A stretch of 64,000 nt of DNA from Anaerolineaceae bacterium (GCA_002702705.1 PABH01000028.1:232140-296139), one strand, 5' to 3'; positions 53,754 to 63,759 are shown, numbered from the stretch's first letter. Numbers and translations: made by a program. Notes: a model not told the origin generated them from the letters alone.

Positions 53754-54581
53754 TTAAAGTAAGGCTTCCATTTTTTTTAAGAAAATATCGACTTCTACCT
53801 GAGCCTTATTTTTAATATCTTCCAATTGATTAATTGAATGGAGACCTAAAAATTCAATCGTCCGGGTGGTTATTTTTCCATCATCGGAAGCTTCATGATC
53901 ATCCAGATGTGCTGTTTGATTTGTGACCCACACTAAGTGTCCTAGCGGATTAGCAAAAGCAAAGACAGGTGAATGATGGTATGAAACCGCATTCACAAAT
54001 TGTTCATTGAAATTCCAGGAATCCAACATCATTCCACCAATTTCGGTATGATCCATTCCAAACAAAGAAAGTTCTGCATTTAAACGCCCCATTTCCTGGG
54101 TTAAGGAAGGTAAAACTTGGCGATAAACTACCGGAACGATTTTTTCAATAAAGGTCTTTCCAACATCATGTAATAAACCAGCCAGGTAGGCATCATTTTT
54201 ATTGATTTGTTCAATGCAAGTTTCGCTTAATTTTTCAGCGATGGTGGCGCTTAAAATAGCATGCTGCCATGTTTTGTAATCTTGGGTACCGCCAAATAAA
54301 AAGTGGGTGGTGGCTACAAAAACCATCTTTCTGGTTTCAGATAAACCCAAAAAACGCAGCGCTTCACCTAAATTTGATATTTCCCGTTGTAAACTGAATA
54401 CAGGTGAATTAACTGCAGCTAAAATTTTTGCAGTTAATGCCTGATCGCTTTTTATGATAATTGCTAAATCATCCTGATTCACGTTTGGTTCAGATAACAT
54501 CGCCAGAGCTCTTCTGCCAGCCTGAGAAAATGTAGGTAAATTTTCGATTTTTTGTATTGCTTTTTGGATGTCAAATTCCAT
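53754..54581 (-). CDS. HDOD-domain signalling protein
   Basis: About 275 residues. The HDOD domain fills residues about 10-215: IENLPTFSQAGRRALAML, DQALTAKILAAVNSPVF, LGEALRFLGLSETRKMV and LLHDVGKTFIEK. Here the HD pair is actually present in AGLLHDVGK, so hydrolase activity cannot be excluded, although most HDOD proteins are non-catalytic regulators. Start at ATG 54581 with AGGA 7 nt upstream rather than ATG 54599. It stands alone, divergent from the PilZ gene. Confidence 0.88.
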   Translation of the reverse strand: MEFDIQKAIQKIENLPTFSQAGRRALAMLSEPNVNQDDLAIIIKSDQALTAKILAAVNSPVFSLQREISNLGEALRFLGLSETRKMVFVATTHFLFGGTQDYKTWQHAILSATIAEKLSETCIEQINKNDAYLAGLLHDVGKTFIEKIVPVVYRQVLPSLTQEMGRLNAELSLFGMDHTEIGGMMLDSWNFNEQFVNAVSYHHSPVFAFANPLGHLVWVTNQTAHLDDHEASDDGKITTRTIEFLGLHSINQLEDIKNKAQVEVDIFLKKMEALL

Positions 54582-54933
54582 ACACAAGTCCTGACTCATT
54601 TAACAGTGAAATATATACCATTCTACTGAAAATTTATAATAATTCCATTATTTTTTATCTTCTTTTAATTTGAACTTGGCTAACCCATTGCTTGTATGAC
54701 TCCTTTACTTAATAAGTAGTAAGCACAAAAGTGTTAAAAACTTAAAAGTCAGAAAAATTTAACTTGATCCGTTTTCTTAATTTGTTATACTTGATTTACA
54801 TATTAAGAAATTATTCCCAAAGACATTTTGGTTACACTATCGGTTTTGCAAACTTTACAGCCTCACGCCAGCAGCCCGTCCGGAAGACGGGTTTTTCATA
54901 TCCGAGAATGTAGAAACACATTTGGAGGTAATG
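54582..54933. other. Divergent intergenic region with attenuator-like leader
   Basis: No gene. On the plus strand it holds TTGATC (54764-54769), a 16-nt spacer and TATACT (54786-54791), then about 80 nt, then a terminator hairpin, then the PilZ ribosome site. The promoter for the HDOD gene must lie on the other strand but is not clear. Confidence 0.5.
54874..54896 (+). terminator. Leader terminator hairpin before the PilZ gene
   Basis: CCCGTC (54875-54880), loop CGGAA and GACGGG (54886-54891) followed by TTTTT. It stands about 30 nt before the PilZ ribosome site and after a promoter, the arrangement of an attenuator. Confidence 0.7.
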
Positions 54934-55644
54934 ATGGATACGCAACAAGCACCAATAAAAGACATACTTGATCAAATCACGAATCCCAATACCGAATTAT
55001 ATCTTTCACAGAGTTATAAAGGTTTTTTGTTTACGGAACCCGTAAAATATAAAACCGTTCACAGCGACCAAATTCACTTAATGGTAAACCATAAGGTTTT
55101 TTGTTTTTGTCACACAAAAGACGCAATTTTACACGACCAGATGTACAAATCAAAAATTTCAGGGCAGGTGGCTTCATTTGATATGCAATCCGGTAGTTTG
55201 TTTTTTCAAAATGTGCAGCCCAGGAAGGATCTTTGGGTAAACCGCAAGGAATTAAGAATACAACCCCAAGAAACATTGGTAGCCATTTTGCGTACGAGAG
55301 GTGAATATTTTCGCGGCTGTATTGATAATCTTTCTTTACATGGAGCAGGATTTTTATTACATGTATCAGAAATTAACGATAAATTACCCAAATCCGAGCA
55401 AACTATCGCGTTACAATTTGAATTGTCTGATGAAATAAAGCTGTTAATTTCTGGAAAAATCACAAATATCAAAACTTTATCCAATCAATTATTCGGTATT
55501 GGTTTAAAACTAAACCCAGATGAAAAACAACAAGCCCTTTTATCGAGATACCTGCAAACTGCGTATCAAAATATGCTGGAAGAAATTGACGATGAATATA
55601 GAAAGTTGTTGGAACCACGCGCAGCTGTTGATTTGTATTTTTGA
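54934..55644 (+). CDS. PilZ-domain c-di-GMP receptor
   Basis: A 236-residue protein with an N-terminal YcgR-like domain (about 10-95) and a C-terminal PilZ domain. The c-di-GMP-binding residues are present: RxxxR at 104-108 (RKELR) and NxSxxG at 132-137 (NLSLHG). It should bind c-di-GMP made by cyclases such as the two in this window and then act on a partner, in YcgR the flagellar motor. ATG 54934 is used because GGAGGT ends 4 nt before it. Confidence 0.9.
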   Translation: MDTQQAPIKDILDQITNPNTELYLSQSYKGFLFTEPVKYKTVHSDQIHLMVNHKVFCFCHTKDAILHDQMYKSKISGQVASFDMQSGSLFFQNVQPRKDLWVNRKELRIQPQETLVAILRTRGEYFRGCIDNLSLHGAGFLLHVSEINDKLPKSEQTIALQFELSDEIKLLISGKITNIKTLSNQLFGIGLKLNPDEKQQALLSRYLQTAYQNMLEEIDDEYRKLLEPRAAVDLYF

Positions 55645-55922
55645 GTTTTTGTGGTGAGAACCCAGAAAATTTTAGGCCACCAAAAAACTTGAGTTGAAAA
55701 AATAAGAATACAAGTTAATTTAATGGATATGTGAAGCGATTATTTAAAAAGCTCTCAATTGTGAGTTGCTCACTATTGGTATTGTTAGTTTAGTTTTCTG
55801 GTTTTGGGGTCAACAGTTAACTGGAAATAAGTCCAAGTTAATAAATTTCTAATCTTCATGAATTAAAAAAAGTAGTAAAGTTAATGAGTAAAAAAACAAC
55901 TTACTTTTTTCAGGAGGGTTGG

Positions 55923-56843
55923 ATGATAACGATCCAAGACTTATCCAAATCGTATGGAAATATCCATGCAATTCAAGAGATCAATTTACAAATTGGTCAG
56001 GGTGAAATTGTCGGTTTGTTAGGTCCGAATGGTGCTGGAAAAACCACCTTAATTAAAATCTTAACCGGTTTTTTGCAGCCGGATCAGGGTCAAGTGTTCA
56101 TTGATACAGTTGATGTCATCAAATCACCACACCTTGCCCAAGAAAAGATTGGGTACTTACCGGAAAATGCCCCTCTTTACCCCGAATTAAACGTATATGA
56201 ATATTTGCAGATGATGGCTGATTTGAGACATATCCCTCAAATAGAACAGGAATCGGTAATTCGTGAAGCGATTTGTGCGGTCAAATTGGAAAATGATTAT
56301 TCAAGGCCAATTAAGCAGCTGAGCAAAGGCATGCGCCAACGTGTTGGTTTATCACAAGCGATTTTACATAAACCAAAACTGCTTATTTTAGATGAACCAA
56401 CTGTTGGTTTAGATCCAACCCAGTTGGTTGAAATCCGCAGCTTGTTAAAAAATCTTGCAAAAAATTGTACTATTTTGTTCTCTACCCATATACTGCCAGA
56501 AGTGGAAATGTTGTGTGACCGGGTTGTCATTTTGTTAAATGGAAAATTAAAAGCCGATGCCAATTTGGCTGACCTGGCGAAAACCAACCATGCCATATTA
56601 ATCCTGGATGAACAGCGTCCGGATATTCAAAAAGAATTACTCTCTTTGAAGGGAGTTAAGGCTGTTGAAGTTCAGAAAACAAACGGTCCATTTGGTATAT
56701 ACCAAATTCAAGGTAATAGTGAGGTTGACCTGACACCTCAAATCTATCATCTCGCCATCCAAAAAGATTGGCCGGTGCGTGAGCTGCGGCGAGATGTTCC
56801 GACGCTTGAATCTGTTTTTAATGATTTGGCTGTAGCAGCATAG
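55923..56843 (+). CDS. ABC transporter ATPase (GldA-like)
   Basis: A 306-residue ATPase from ATG 55923 (AGGAGGG a few nt upstream). Walker A is GPNGAGKTT (about 34-42), signature LSKGMRQRVGL, Walker B LLILDEPTVGLDP, switch His in LFSTHILPEVE. The C-terminal extension (about 215-306) is typical of ATPases that work with ABC-2 permeases. It is followed after 9 nt by a permease/GldG-like fusion gene and then a DUF4340 gene, an operon order widespread in bacteria and first known from Bacteroidota gliding genes gldA-F-G. Confidence 0.93.
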   Translation: MITIQDLSKSYGNIHAIQEINLQIGQGEIVGLLGPNGAGKTTLIKILTGFLQPDQGQVFIDTVDVIKSPHLAQEKIGYLPENAPLYPELNVYEYLQMMADLRHIPQIEQESVIREAICAVKLENDYSRPIKQLSKGMRQRVGLSQAILHKPKLLILDEPTVGLDPTQLVEIRSLLKNLAKNCTILFSTHILPEVEMLCDRVVILLNGKLKADANLADLAKTNHAILILDEQRPDIQKELLSLKGVKAVEVQKTNGPFGIYQIQGNSEVDLTPQIYHLAIQKDWPVRELRRDVPTLESVFNDLAVAA

Positions 56844-56852
56844 AGGTGAACC

Positions 56853-59723
56853 ATGCGGCAAATTTTAGCGATTACAAAAAAAGAAATAAAAGTTTATTTT
56901 AGTTCCTTATTGGCGTTAATCTTCATGGCAAGTTTTTTGGGGGTTGTGCTCTTTGTATTTTTTAGTGTCGAAAAATTCTTTGGTCGAGGTATTGCCGACG
57001 TACGCCCGATGTTCGAGTGGCTGCCGATCTTACTAATTTTCCTGTTGGCAGCATTGACCATGCGGCAGTGGAGTGAAGAACAAAGTTCAGGAACCTTAGA
57101 AATCTTATTAACCTTACCTACCAGCCATGTTCAGCTTGTGATTGGTAAGTTCCTGGCTGTTATGTTCATGATCTTATTAGCTCTTGTTTGTACCCTGCCT
57201 TTGCCAATTATGGTTTCTTTTTTGGGAAACCTGGATTGGGGACCGGTGTTCGGCGGTTATTTAGCTTCCATTTTAATGGCATCGGCTTATGCAGCCATCG
57301 GTTTGTTTGTTTCATCTCGCACCAACAATCAGATTGTGGCGTTAATTCTGACCTCTTTGATTAGTGGTGTTTTTTACCTTGTGGGAAGTAACGGTTTTAC
57401 CAGCTTGTTTAGTGGGTCAATTATTGATGTTCTGCGGGCAATTGGTACGGGCAGCCGCTTTGAAAGCATCCAGCGTGGTGTCATTGATTTGCGCGATTTG
57501 ATTTATTATCTCTCCTTAAGTGCTTTATTTCTCAGCTTGAATACCATTTCAATTGATATTTCTCGCTGGAGTAAACATCAAACCCATTACAAAAACAATC
57601 AAATTCGAACACAGGCATTAATTTGTTTAAACTTGATTTTATTAAACGTGTGGTTATTTCCACTACAAGGTTTACGAGTAGATTTAACGGAACAAAAAGA
57701 ATTCACGATCTCTCAAACAACCAAAGACTTAATTTCTAATCTGCAAGAACCTTTATTAATCCGTGCATATATCAGCGAAAAAACACATCCATTGTTAACG
57801 CCATTAATTTCGCAGGTAGAAGATATGCTGCGAGAATATCAAATTGCAGGAAATAATAACCTGTCAACACAGGTGCTAGACCCGTTATCTGATCCGGAAA
57901 TTGAGGCGGAAGCGAACCAAAGTTATGGCATTCGTCCGACGCCATTCCAAATTGCTGGCCGAAATGAATCTTCGATCATTAACGCATATTTTAATATTCT
58001 CGTTCGATATGGAGATCAGAGTGTGGTACTTAACTTGGACGATTTGATAGAAGTATCCCAGGGAGGAAATAGTATTGATGTTAAATTACAAAACCTGGAA
58101 TACGACTTAACCGCCGCTATCAAAAAAGTGGTCTATGGCTTTCAGAGTCTGGATGCTATTTTAGCGGGATTAAATGAACCTGCCAAATTGACCTTATTTA
58201 TCACGGAACAGACCCTGCCGGAAAATGAGATTGATATTGCAAACTTAGTTATTCAGGAAGGGCAAAATATTCAAGAAAAATCGGGGGGAAAGTTTGTTTT
58301 TGAGATTGTTAATCCGGATGATCCCAATGCGGATATATCTCGCCAGCAATTGATTGAGCAATATGGGGTGCAGCCTTTCCCGGTGCAGTTATTCAGCCAG
58401 GAAACGTACTTTTTCCATATGATTTTAGAAAGCGAGGGGCAAACCCAGGTTTTATATCCACCCACAGAGGCTAATGAAGCCGACGTACGTACCAGCATTG
58501 AAACAGCATTGAAGAGAACGGCGAGTGGTTTCCTCAAAACGGTTGGGGTGTGGATTCCACCGCAAACACCTACACAAGATGCTTTTGGTCAAAGCCAGCA
58601 GCCTCTATCCAGTTACAACATGGTATTGGAACAACTTCAGAAAGACTATAACCTGACTTTGGCTGATTTGGCGAGTGGACAGGTTAGCAGCCAAATTGAC
58701 ACTTTATTAATCATTGCGCCGCAAGATTTAGGGCCTGTTGAACAATATGCCATTGATCAATTCCTGATGCGTGGGGGAGCGGTAATTTTAATCGCCAGCC
58801 CCTACAAACTGGATGTCGATCAATTTACAGGTTTCCTGGCTTTAACACCCATTCAAACTGGTATACAAGAGCTTTTGTCGTTTTATGGCATTAACCTTTA
58901 CAACCAATTGGTGTTGGATACCCAAAATGCTGCTTTTCCGGTGATTGTGACACGTGATGCAGGTGGTATGCAAATTAATGAAGTACAGGCAGTTGATTAT
59001 CCATTTTTTATTGATGTTCGCCAAAATGGTATGGCCGATGACAATATGATCCTGGCAAATTTAACTGCGGTAAGCATGAACTGGACCTCGCCAATTATGA
59101 TTGAATCCGCCGCTGCCGAATTATTAAATACAGAAAACTTATTAGTATCCAGCCCGAATTCCTGGGTAACGGATACTACCAATATCCAACCTGATTTTGT
59201 AACCTATCCTGAAATTGGTTTCCAGGTTGGTGAAAATCCGCAATCTTATCCATTGTCTGTATCAGTTAAGGGTATGTTTCCTAGCTATTTTGCTGGACAG
59301 CCCATTCCGGAAGTCACCAATAATGATGGCACCACCACGCCAGCTGCCAATGCGACCATTGAAAAGTCCACAGAAAATGCACGCATTGTTGTATTTGGCA
59401 GCACCGCTCTGGTGGATGATTTCGCATTGCAGCTTTCCAACCAACTATCCCAAGATTATTATGTCAATAATCTGCGATTAATCCAAAACGCTGTGGATTG
59501 GTCGGTTGAGGACACAGATTTGTTGTCTATCCGTTCGCGCGGTGCGGCGATACGGGTACTTGTTCCGATGGAGAACAGCCAGCAGCTATTTTGGGAGATC
59601 AGTACCTATATCATCGTAATTTTGTTGTTAATGGCGATTTTTATTTATTGGCGATATTATCAGAAAAAAAATCAGGTAATCCTATTTGACCCGCAATCTA
59701 ATTCGGAGGCACAGCATGAGTAA
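56853..59723 (+). CDS. GldF-GldG-like fusion (ABC-2 permease + GldG-type extracytoplasmic domain)
   Basis: A 956-residue protein. Residues about 1-240 are an ABC-2 permease with six helices (MRQWSEEQSSGTLEILLTLP loop after helix 2). From about 265 to 920 there is a large extracytoplasmic region of the GldG/ABC_transp_aux type (LRVDLTEQKEFTISQTTKDL, VLDPLSDPEIEAEANQSYGI, LLIIAPQDLGPVEQYAIDQF), and a last membrane helix lies near 925-945. In Bacteroidota the two parts are separate GldF and GldG; here they are one chain. It overlaps the DUF4340 gene by 8 nt. Function outside gliding bacteria is unknown. Confidence 0.88.
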   Translation: MRQILAITKKEIKVYFSSLLALIFMASFLGVVLFVFFSVEKFFGRGIADVRPMFEWLPILLIFLLAALTMRQWSEEQSSGTLEILLTLPTSHVQLVIGKFLAVMFMILLALVCTLPLPIMVSFLGNLDWGPVFGGYLASILMASAYAAIGLFVSSRTNNQIVALILTSLISGVFYLVGSNGFTSLFSGSIIDVLRAIGTGSRFESIQRGVIDLRDLIYYLSLSALFLSLNTISIDISRWSKHQTHYKNNQIRTQALICLNLILLNVWLFPLQGLRVDLTEQKEFTISQTTKDLISNLQEPLLIRAYISEKTHPLLTPLISQVEDMLREYQIAGNNNLSTQVLDPLSDPEIEAEANQSYGIRPTPFQIAGRNESSIINAYFNILVRYGDQSVVLNLDDLIEVSQGGNSIDVKLQNLEYDLTAAIKKVVYGFQSLDAILAGLNEPAKLTLFITEQTLPENEIDIANLVIQEGQNIQEKSGGKFVFEIVNPDDPNADISRQQLIEQYGVQPFPVQLFSQETYFFHMILESEGQTQVLYPPTEANEADVRTSIETALKRTASGFLKTVGVWIPPQTPTQDAFGQSQQPLSSYNMVLEQLQKDYNLTLADLASGQVSSQIDTLLIIAPQDLGPVEQYAIDQFLMRGGAVILIASPYKLDVDQFTGFLALTPIQTGIQELLSFYGINLYNQLVLDTQNAAFPVIVTRDAGGMQINEVQAVDYPFFIDVRQNGMADDNMILANLTAVSMNWTSPIMIESAAAELLNTENLLVSSPNSWVTDTTNIQPDFVTYPEIGFQVGENPQSYPLSVSVKGMFPSYFAGQPIPEVTNNDGTTTPAANATIEKSTENARIVVFGSTALVDDFALQLSNQLSQDYYVNNLRLIQNAVDWSVEDTDLLSIRSRGAAIRVLVPMENSQQLFWEISTYIIVILLLMAIFIYWRYYQKKNQVILFDPQSNSEAQHE

Positions 59724-60684
59724 ACTGCAAAAGATATTATCCGCTGTTGTCGTTTTACAAATCCTTTTAATTGCCGTGATATTTTATGCACAGCGTCCTG
59801 CCCAAGCTGAAACCAGTTTACTATTAGAAGGATATGAGCCGGGTAACGTTAAACAAATGAGTATCACTGATGGGGAAGGAAAACTAGTTGTCTTTGAGAA
59901 ACAAAATGGCGGATGGGTGCTTCCAGAAAATGGGAATTATCCGGTAACAGCCAACAGCGTGGATGACATCCTGGAGAAAATCAGCACCATTAATACGAAC
60001 CGCCTGGTTGCATCATCCAATACCAGTTTCAATCGACTTCAAGTTGAAACTGATAATTTTCAGCGAAAGTTGGTGTTGGAAACAGTAGATGGCAAACAAA
60101 CGACTATCTTTTTGGGTTCCTCTCCTGCTGCAAACAGTACACATATCCGTCTGGATGGAAAAAATAATGTTTATTTGACGAACACCCTCTCCGCCGCCCA
60201 ATTAAGCACAAATTTGAGCAGTTGGATAGATACCAGTTATCTTCAATTGTCCTCAACACAGGTTCAGTCGGTTCAAATTCAAAATGCGGATGATACATAT
60301 TCCTTTACCCTTGGTTTGGATGGTATTTGGCAAAGTGATCAAGTTGCTGATGGACAAACTTTTGATGCCAATAAATGGAATAGTTTGTTGACCAGTTTGA
60401 CAAACATTCGGATGCTCGAACCGGTAGGGAAGGAAATTTTGCCTGAATTTGGCTTTGATTCCCCGTCTGCTACAGTCGTATATGTTTATTCGGCTGAAAA
60501 TGATAACGAACAAACTGATAAATTGACAATTGGTAACCCTACTCCGGATGGGTTGGGTTACTACGCCAAACTTGATTCGGCGGAGTATGTCATAAAATTA
60601 AGCAAAACTTCTGCAGAAAAGGTAACACAAATGACACCAGAAACATATAGCAGTCCCTTGGCGGAAGAAACCAGCCAGCCATAA
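59716..60684 (+). CDS. DUF4340 exported protein
   Basis: A 322-residue protein with one N-terminal membrane helix (ILSAVVVLQILLIAVIFYAQ) and a beta-rich extracytoplasmic region of two DUF4340-like repeats: VVFEKQNGGWVLPENGNYPV and later YSFTLGLDGIWQSDQVADGQ. DUF4340 genes commonly follow GldG-like genes, so it is likely an accessory of this ABC system. Start at ATG 59716, with GGAGG 7 nt upstream and an 8-nt overlap with the fusion gene. Confidence 0.85.
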   Translation: MSKLQKILSAVVVLQILLIAVIFYAQRPAQAETSLLLEGYEPGNVKQMSITDGEGKLVVFEKQNGGWVLPENGNYPVTANSVDDILEKISTINTNRLVASSNTSFNRLQVETDNFQRKLVLETVDGKQTTIFLGSSPAANSTHIRLDGKNNVYLTNTLSAAQLSTNLSSWIDTSYLQLSSTQVQSVQIQNADDTYSFTLGLDGIWQSDQVADGQTFDANKWNSLLTSLTNIRMLEPVGKEILPEFGFDSPSATVVYVYSAENDNEQTDKLTIGNPTPDGLGYYAKLDSAEYVIKLSKTSAEKVTQMTPETYSSPLAEETSQP

Positions 60685-60710
60685 AAAACAGCTTTTCGTT
60701 TTGTTGATAT

Positions 60711-60746
60711 AAAAATAACGAGGATATTTTTATCCTCGTTATTTTT
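60711..60746. terminator. Bidirectional Rho-independent terminator
   Basis: AAAAATAACGAGGATA (60711-60726) and TATCCTCGTTATTTTT (60731-60746) form a perfect 16-bp stem with a TTTT loop. It separates convergent genes. Confidence 0.92.
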
Positions 60747-60844
60747 ATAATTCTTTTGGACATGATTCTTTAGTTAGAGAATTTAAAAAGGGACCAACCA
60801 ACGTTCCCTATTGGGATACTACTCCCGCAAATTTGCTATGTTTG

Positions 60845-61813
60845 TTATTTACCCATTGTAGGCAGTTCGGCAGCCTGCATCAGCATTCCCAATCGCATGC
60901 GGATCGTTGTCATTAATTCAATCTTTTCCTGTTGTTCAGCATATTGGGAAGCTTTTTCATAGGCTTGGATCGCGCCGACATTATCACCCTGGCTTTCCAA
61001 GATCTGTCCACGGAACAAATAAGCTTCCGCGGATTCGGGATTAACCTTTAATAATTGATTGATATCCTCTTGCGCCAGATCGATCAATCCAATTTGCATG
61101 GCATTATACACACGTTCGATGTAGTACCGTTCCATATCAATGCCTAAAGCCAGGGCCTGATCGAAACTTTTCTGGGCTGCGTCCAATTCACCAAGTTTTA
61201 ATAACAACATTCCTTTTTGAATCCACAAGGAATATTGTTGGGGACCATAAATTAATGCTTCATCAACTGCCTTAATGGCATCCTCATATCGACCATCTTC
61301 AATGGCCAGGCTAGCCTGGTTCTCAAAACCTAAACGCGCGCGTACTTCTGGTGGAGGAGCAAACCACTTTTGATAGGCAAAGATAATCCCAGCAACTATG
61401 ACTGCAAAAATGATAAAACCACGAGCCATATTTAATAACGATCTTTTTCTTTTTTGCGCCAGATAAACATCCAAATTCCACCACCAGGCAGTTTCAGGAA
61501 ATGATGTGTTTTTTCTTTGAGTTTTAAACCAACTATCACCACCGACTGCCTTTACAATGACCGATGCCTGTTTCCGGATTTGTTTGTAAAGGTAACCTAA
61601 TTGCGGGTTTTGGGGTTTGCCTTCATGATCAAATTTTATTTGATCGGAGAATTGGTTATGAACTTTGTCCATTAATCCCAATATTTGGATGGATACTTCT
61701 TTGTTTTTTCCATCAAGTTTACCAATCAATGAGTCCAATTCATCCAGAGTCTGATCTAATGTTTTTTCATTTGAGGATGTTTTTACGTATTTTAATTTAT
61801 CTGCTTCAGCCAT
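60845..61813 (-). CDS. TPR-repeat membrane protein
   Basis: A 322-residue protein. An N-terminal charged, helical cytosolic part (about 1-125) is followed by one membrane helix (ARGFIIFAVIVAGIIFAYQ, about 130-148) and then at least four tetratricopeptide repeats (EDGRYEDAIKAVDEALIYGP, LGELDAAQKSFDQALALG, IDLAQEDINQLLKVNPES, GDNVGAIQAYEKASQYAEQQ). TPRs assemble protein complexes. The partner is unknown; it stands alone. Confidence 0.85.
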   Translation of the reverse strand: MAEADKLKYVKTSSNEKTLDQTLDELDSLIGKLDGKNKEVSIQILGLMDKVHNQFSDQIKFDHEGKPQNPQLGYLYKQIRKQASVIVKAVGGDSWFKTQRKNTSFPETAWWWNLDVYLAQKRKRSLLNMARGFIIFAVIVAGIIFAYQKWFAPPPEVRARLGFENQASLAIEDGRYEDAIKAVDEALIYGPQQYSLWIQKGMLLLKLGELDAAQKSFDQALALGIDMERYYIERVYNAMQIGLIDLAQEDINQLLKVNPESAEAYLFRGQILESQGDNVGAIQAYEKASQYAEQQEKIELMTTIRMRLGMLMQAAELPTMGK

Positions 61814-61965
61814 TGTTTGCTCCGTAATGGATTATCCTGTCACGTATTGTATCAAAGAAATATTAAATCAGATCTAAATTTTGATTTTAGAAACCGATCA
61901 AAAATACGCGCTGGTTTTGGAATGCCAGCGCGTATTTTATAAAAAGGAAGAAAAGAAGAAAAAAA

Positions 61966-62790
61966 TTAACCTTTGAGCGCTCCAGCCATCAAACCACGTA
62001 AGAAGTACCGGCCTAAGAAGATATAAATTAATAAAGTTGGCAGAGCTGCCAGGAAGGAACCAGCCATCTGGACGTTCCATGCGATGATTTGGCTGCCCGC
62101 CATATTGTTAAGCGCTACCGTGATTGGCCAGTTGGATGGGCTGGTCAATACAACCGCAAACAAAAAATCGTTCCATGCGGAGGTAAACTGCCAGATGATG
62201 ACCACGACAAATGCCGGAGCAGAAATAGGCAGCAGGATGTGCCAGAAGGATGAAAGAATACCGCAGCCATCAATTCTTGAAGCTTCGATTAATTCTGTTG
62301 GTACATTGGCGTAATAATTCCGAAAGGTTAAGGTGGTAATCGGAATTCCATAAATGACATGGGCTAAAACCAGACCTGGCAATCCGCCATACATGTTTAC
62401 ATCTCGCATGAATTCCACCAAGGGGATAATAATACTTTGGTATGGAATGAACATGCCAAATAAAATAGCTGGGAAAATGATATTTGCCCCTTTAAATTTC
62501 CATTTTGCTAAAACGTAACCGTTGACTGAACCCAAAATTGAAGAAATGATCGCGGCTGGAAACACCATGTTCAAACTATTCCATAAAAAGGGCGCAAGTT
62601 TTTGGTATGCTTCTATGAAATTATCGAAACGAATCGCTTTAGGTAAATCCCACATGGTTTTTAAACTGACTTCGTCGAAACCTTTAAAACCAGTGACCAA
62701 CATAACATACATGGGAATCAAGTAAAAGAGGGCAGCCATCAGCAGCGGGATATAGATCCACCAGCGGTGAGAACGTAATCGTGACATCAT
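61966..62790 (-). CDS. Carbohydrate ABC transporter permease, MalG type
   Basis: A 274-residue permease with six membrane helices. The EAA loop is ELIEASRIDGCGILSSFWHI followed by LLPISAP, which docks the ATPase. The C-terminus RYFLRGLMAGALKG is characteristic of MalG/LacG-like subunits. It overlaps the MalF-type gene by ATGA. The ATPase (MsmX/MalK-like) is not in this unit, as is common where one shared ATPase serves several importers. Confidence 0.95.
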   Translation of the reverse strand: MMSRLRSHRWWIYIPLLMAALFYLIPMYVMLVTGFKGFDEVSLKTMWDLPKAIRFDNFIEAYQKLAPFLWNSLNMVFPAAIISSILGSVNGYVLAKWKFKGANIIFPAILFGMFIPYQSIIIPLVEFMRDVNMYGGLPGLVLAHVIYGIPITTLTFRNYYANVPTELIEASRIDGCGILSSFWHILLPISAPAFVVVIIWQFTSAWNDFLFAVVLTSPSNWPITVALNNMAGSQIIAWNVQMAGSFLAALPTLLIYIFLGRYFLRGLMAGALKG

Positions 62791-63674
62791 AATTCTGCCT
62801 CCGTTCGAAGCGTGAAGATGAGGTAAGGAATGATCAACACCGCTACACTTAACAACAGTAAAATACCAATGGCAGCGCCGCGGCCGAAGAAATACCCATC
62901 AAATGTCGTCTGCCACATGTAAATGGCAGGTACATCCAGGGGAAGTTGTTTCCCAGCTACAGCAATGATAAGATCAAACACTTTTAAGGAAATATGACCT
63001 AAAATGATCATGGCACTCAAAGTAATTGGACGAAGCAGCGGCAATATGATGAAGCGATAAATCTGAAATTCATTGGCACCATCCACTTGTGCAGCTTCAC
63101 GAAGCTGGACCGGGATGCCGCGTAAACCACCCAAATATAAGGCCATTGTATAACCGGACATTTGCCAGATGGCTGGAATGGCGATAAAGGCAATTCCCCA
63201 GTACGGGGTAGTGTGCCACTGGCTGACCAAAAAATCTAACCCCAACGAATCAAACAGGAGGTTCAAACCACTCATTCGTGATCCGGCTGCCGGATTCATC
63301 AACCAACGCCAGACAACACCGGTCACAATGAATGAAATTGCCATAGGAAATAAATATAAACTACGGAAGATACCTTCCCCTTTGATATTTTGGTCAAGTA
63401 AAATGGCCAGTCCCAATCCAATGATTAAACTGCCAATCACAAAAATGATGGTGAAAATTAAGGTGTTGCGGATGTCAATGTGAAAACGGGGGTCATTAAA
63501 TAAACCGATGAAATTTTCCAAACCCACAAATGTATAATCCGGCAGTAAGCCTTTCCATTGACTAACCGAAACTCTAGCCGTCCAACCAATAAATCCGTAT
63601 ACAAACACCGCGATTGCCAGGATTGACGGAGTGACCAAAGCTACCGAAAGCACTGTCTCTCTTTTAATGCGCAT
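62787..63674 (-). CDS. Carbohydrate ABC transporter permease, MalF/UgpA type
   Basis: A 295-residue permease with six membrane helices and EAA loop QLREAAQVDGANEFQIYRFI then LPLLRP. It pairs with the MalG-type subunit encoded downstream with a 4-nt overlap. AGAAGGAAGGA precedes the ATG. Substrate probably an oligosaccharide or polyol, not determinable from sequence. Confidence 0.95.
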   Translation of the reverse strand: MRIKRETVLSVALVTPSILAIAVFVYGFIGWTARVSVSQWKGLLPDYTFVGLENFIGLFNDPRFHIDIRNTLIFTIIFVIGSLIIGLGLAILLDQNIKGEGIFRSLYLFPMAISFIVTGVVWRWLMNPAAGSRMSGLNLLFDSLGLDFLVSQWHTTPYWGIAFIAIPAIWQMSGYTMALYLGGLRGIPVQLREAAQVDGANEFQIYRFIILPLLRPITLSAMIILGHISLKVFDLIIAVAGKQLPLDVPAIYMWQTTFDGYFFGRGAAIGILLLLSVAVLIIPYLIFTLRTEAEL

Positions 63675-63759
63675 GTTTCCTTCCTTCTAAAATTAAAATA
63701 ATTGCATGATTGAAAAAATTTTTTCCTGGCGTAATTATAAAACTCACTTGCCAAAATCA

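Noticed and set aside
54790..54921. Possible c-di-GMP (GEMM) riboswitch ahead of the PilZ gene, suggested by GCAAAC and ACGCC strings
   Set aside because: The order and pairing of the conserved GEMM elements are not met. Kept only as an attenuator-like leader.
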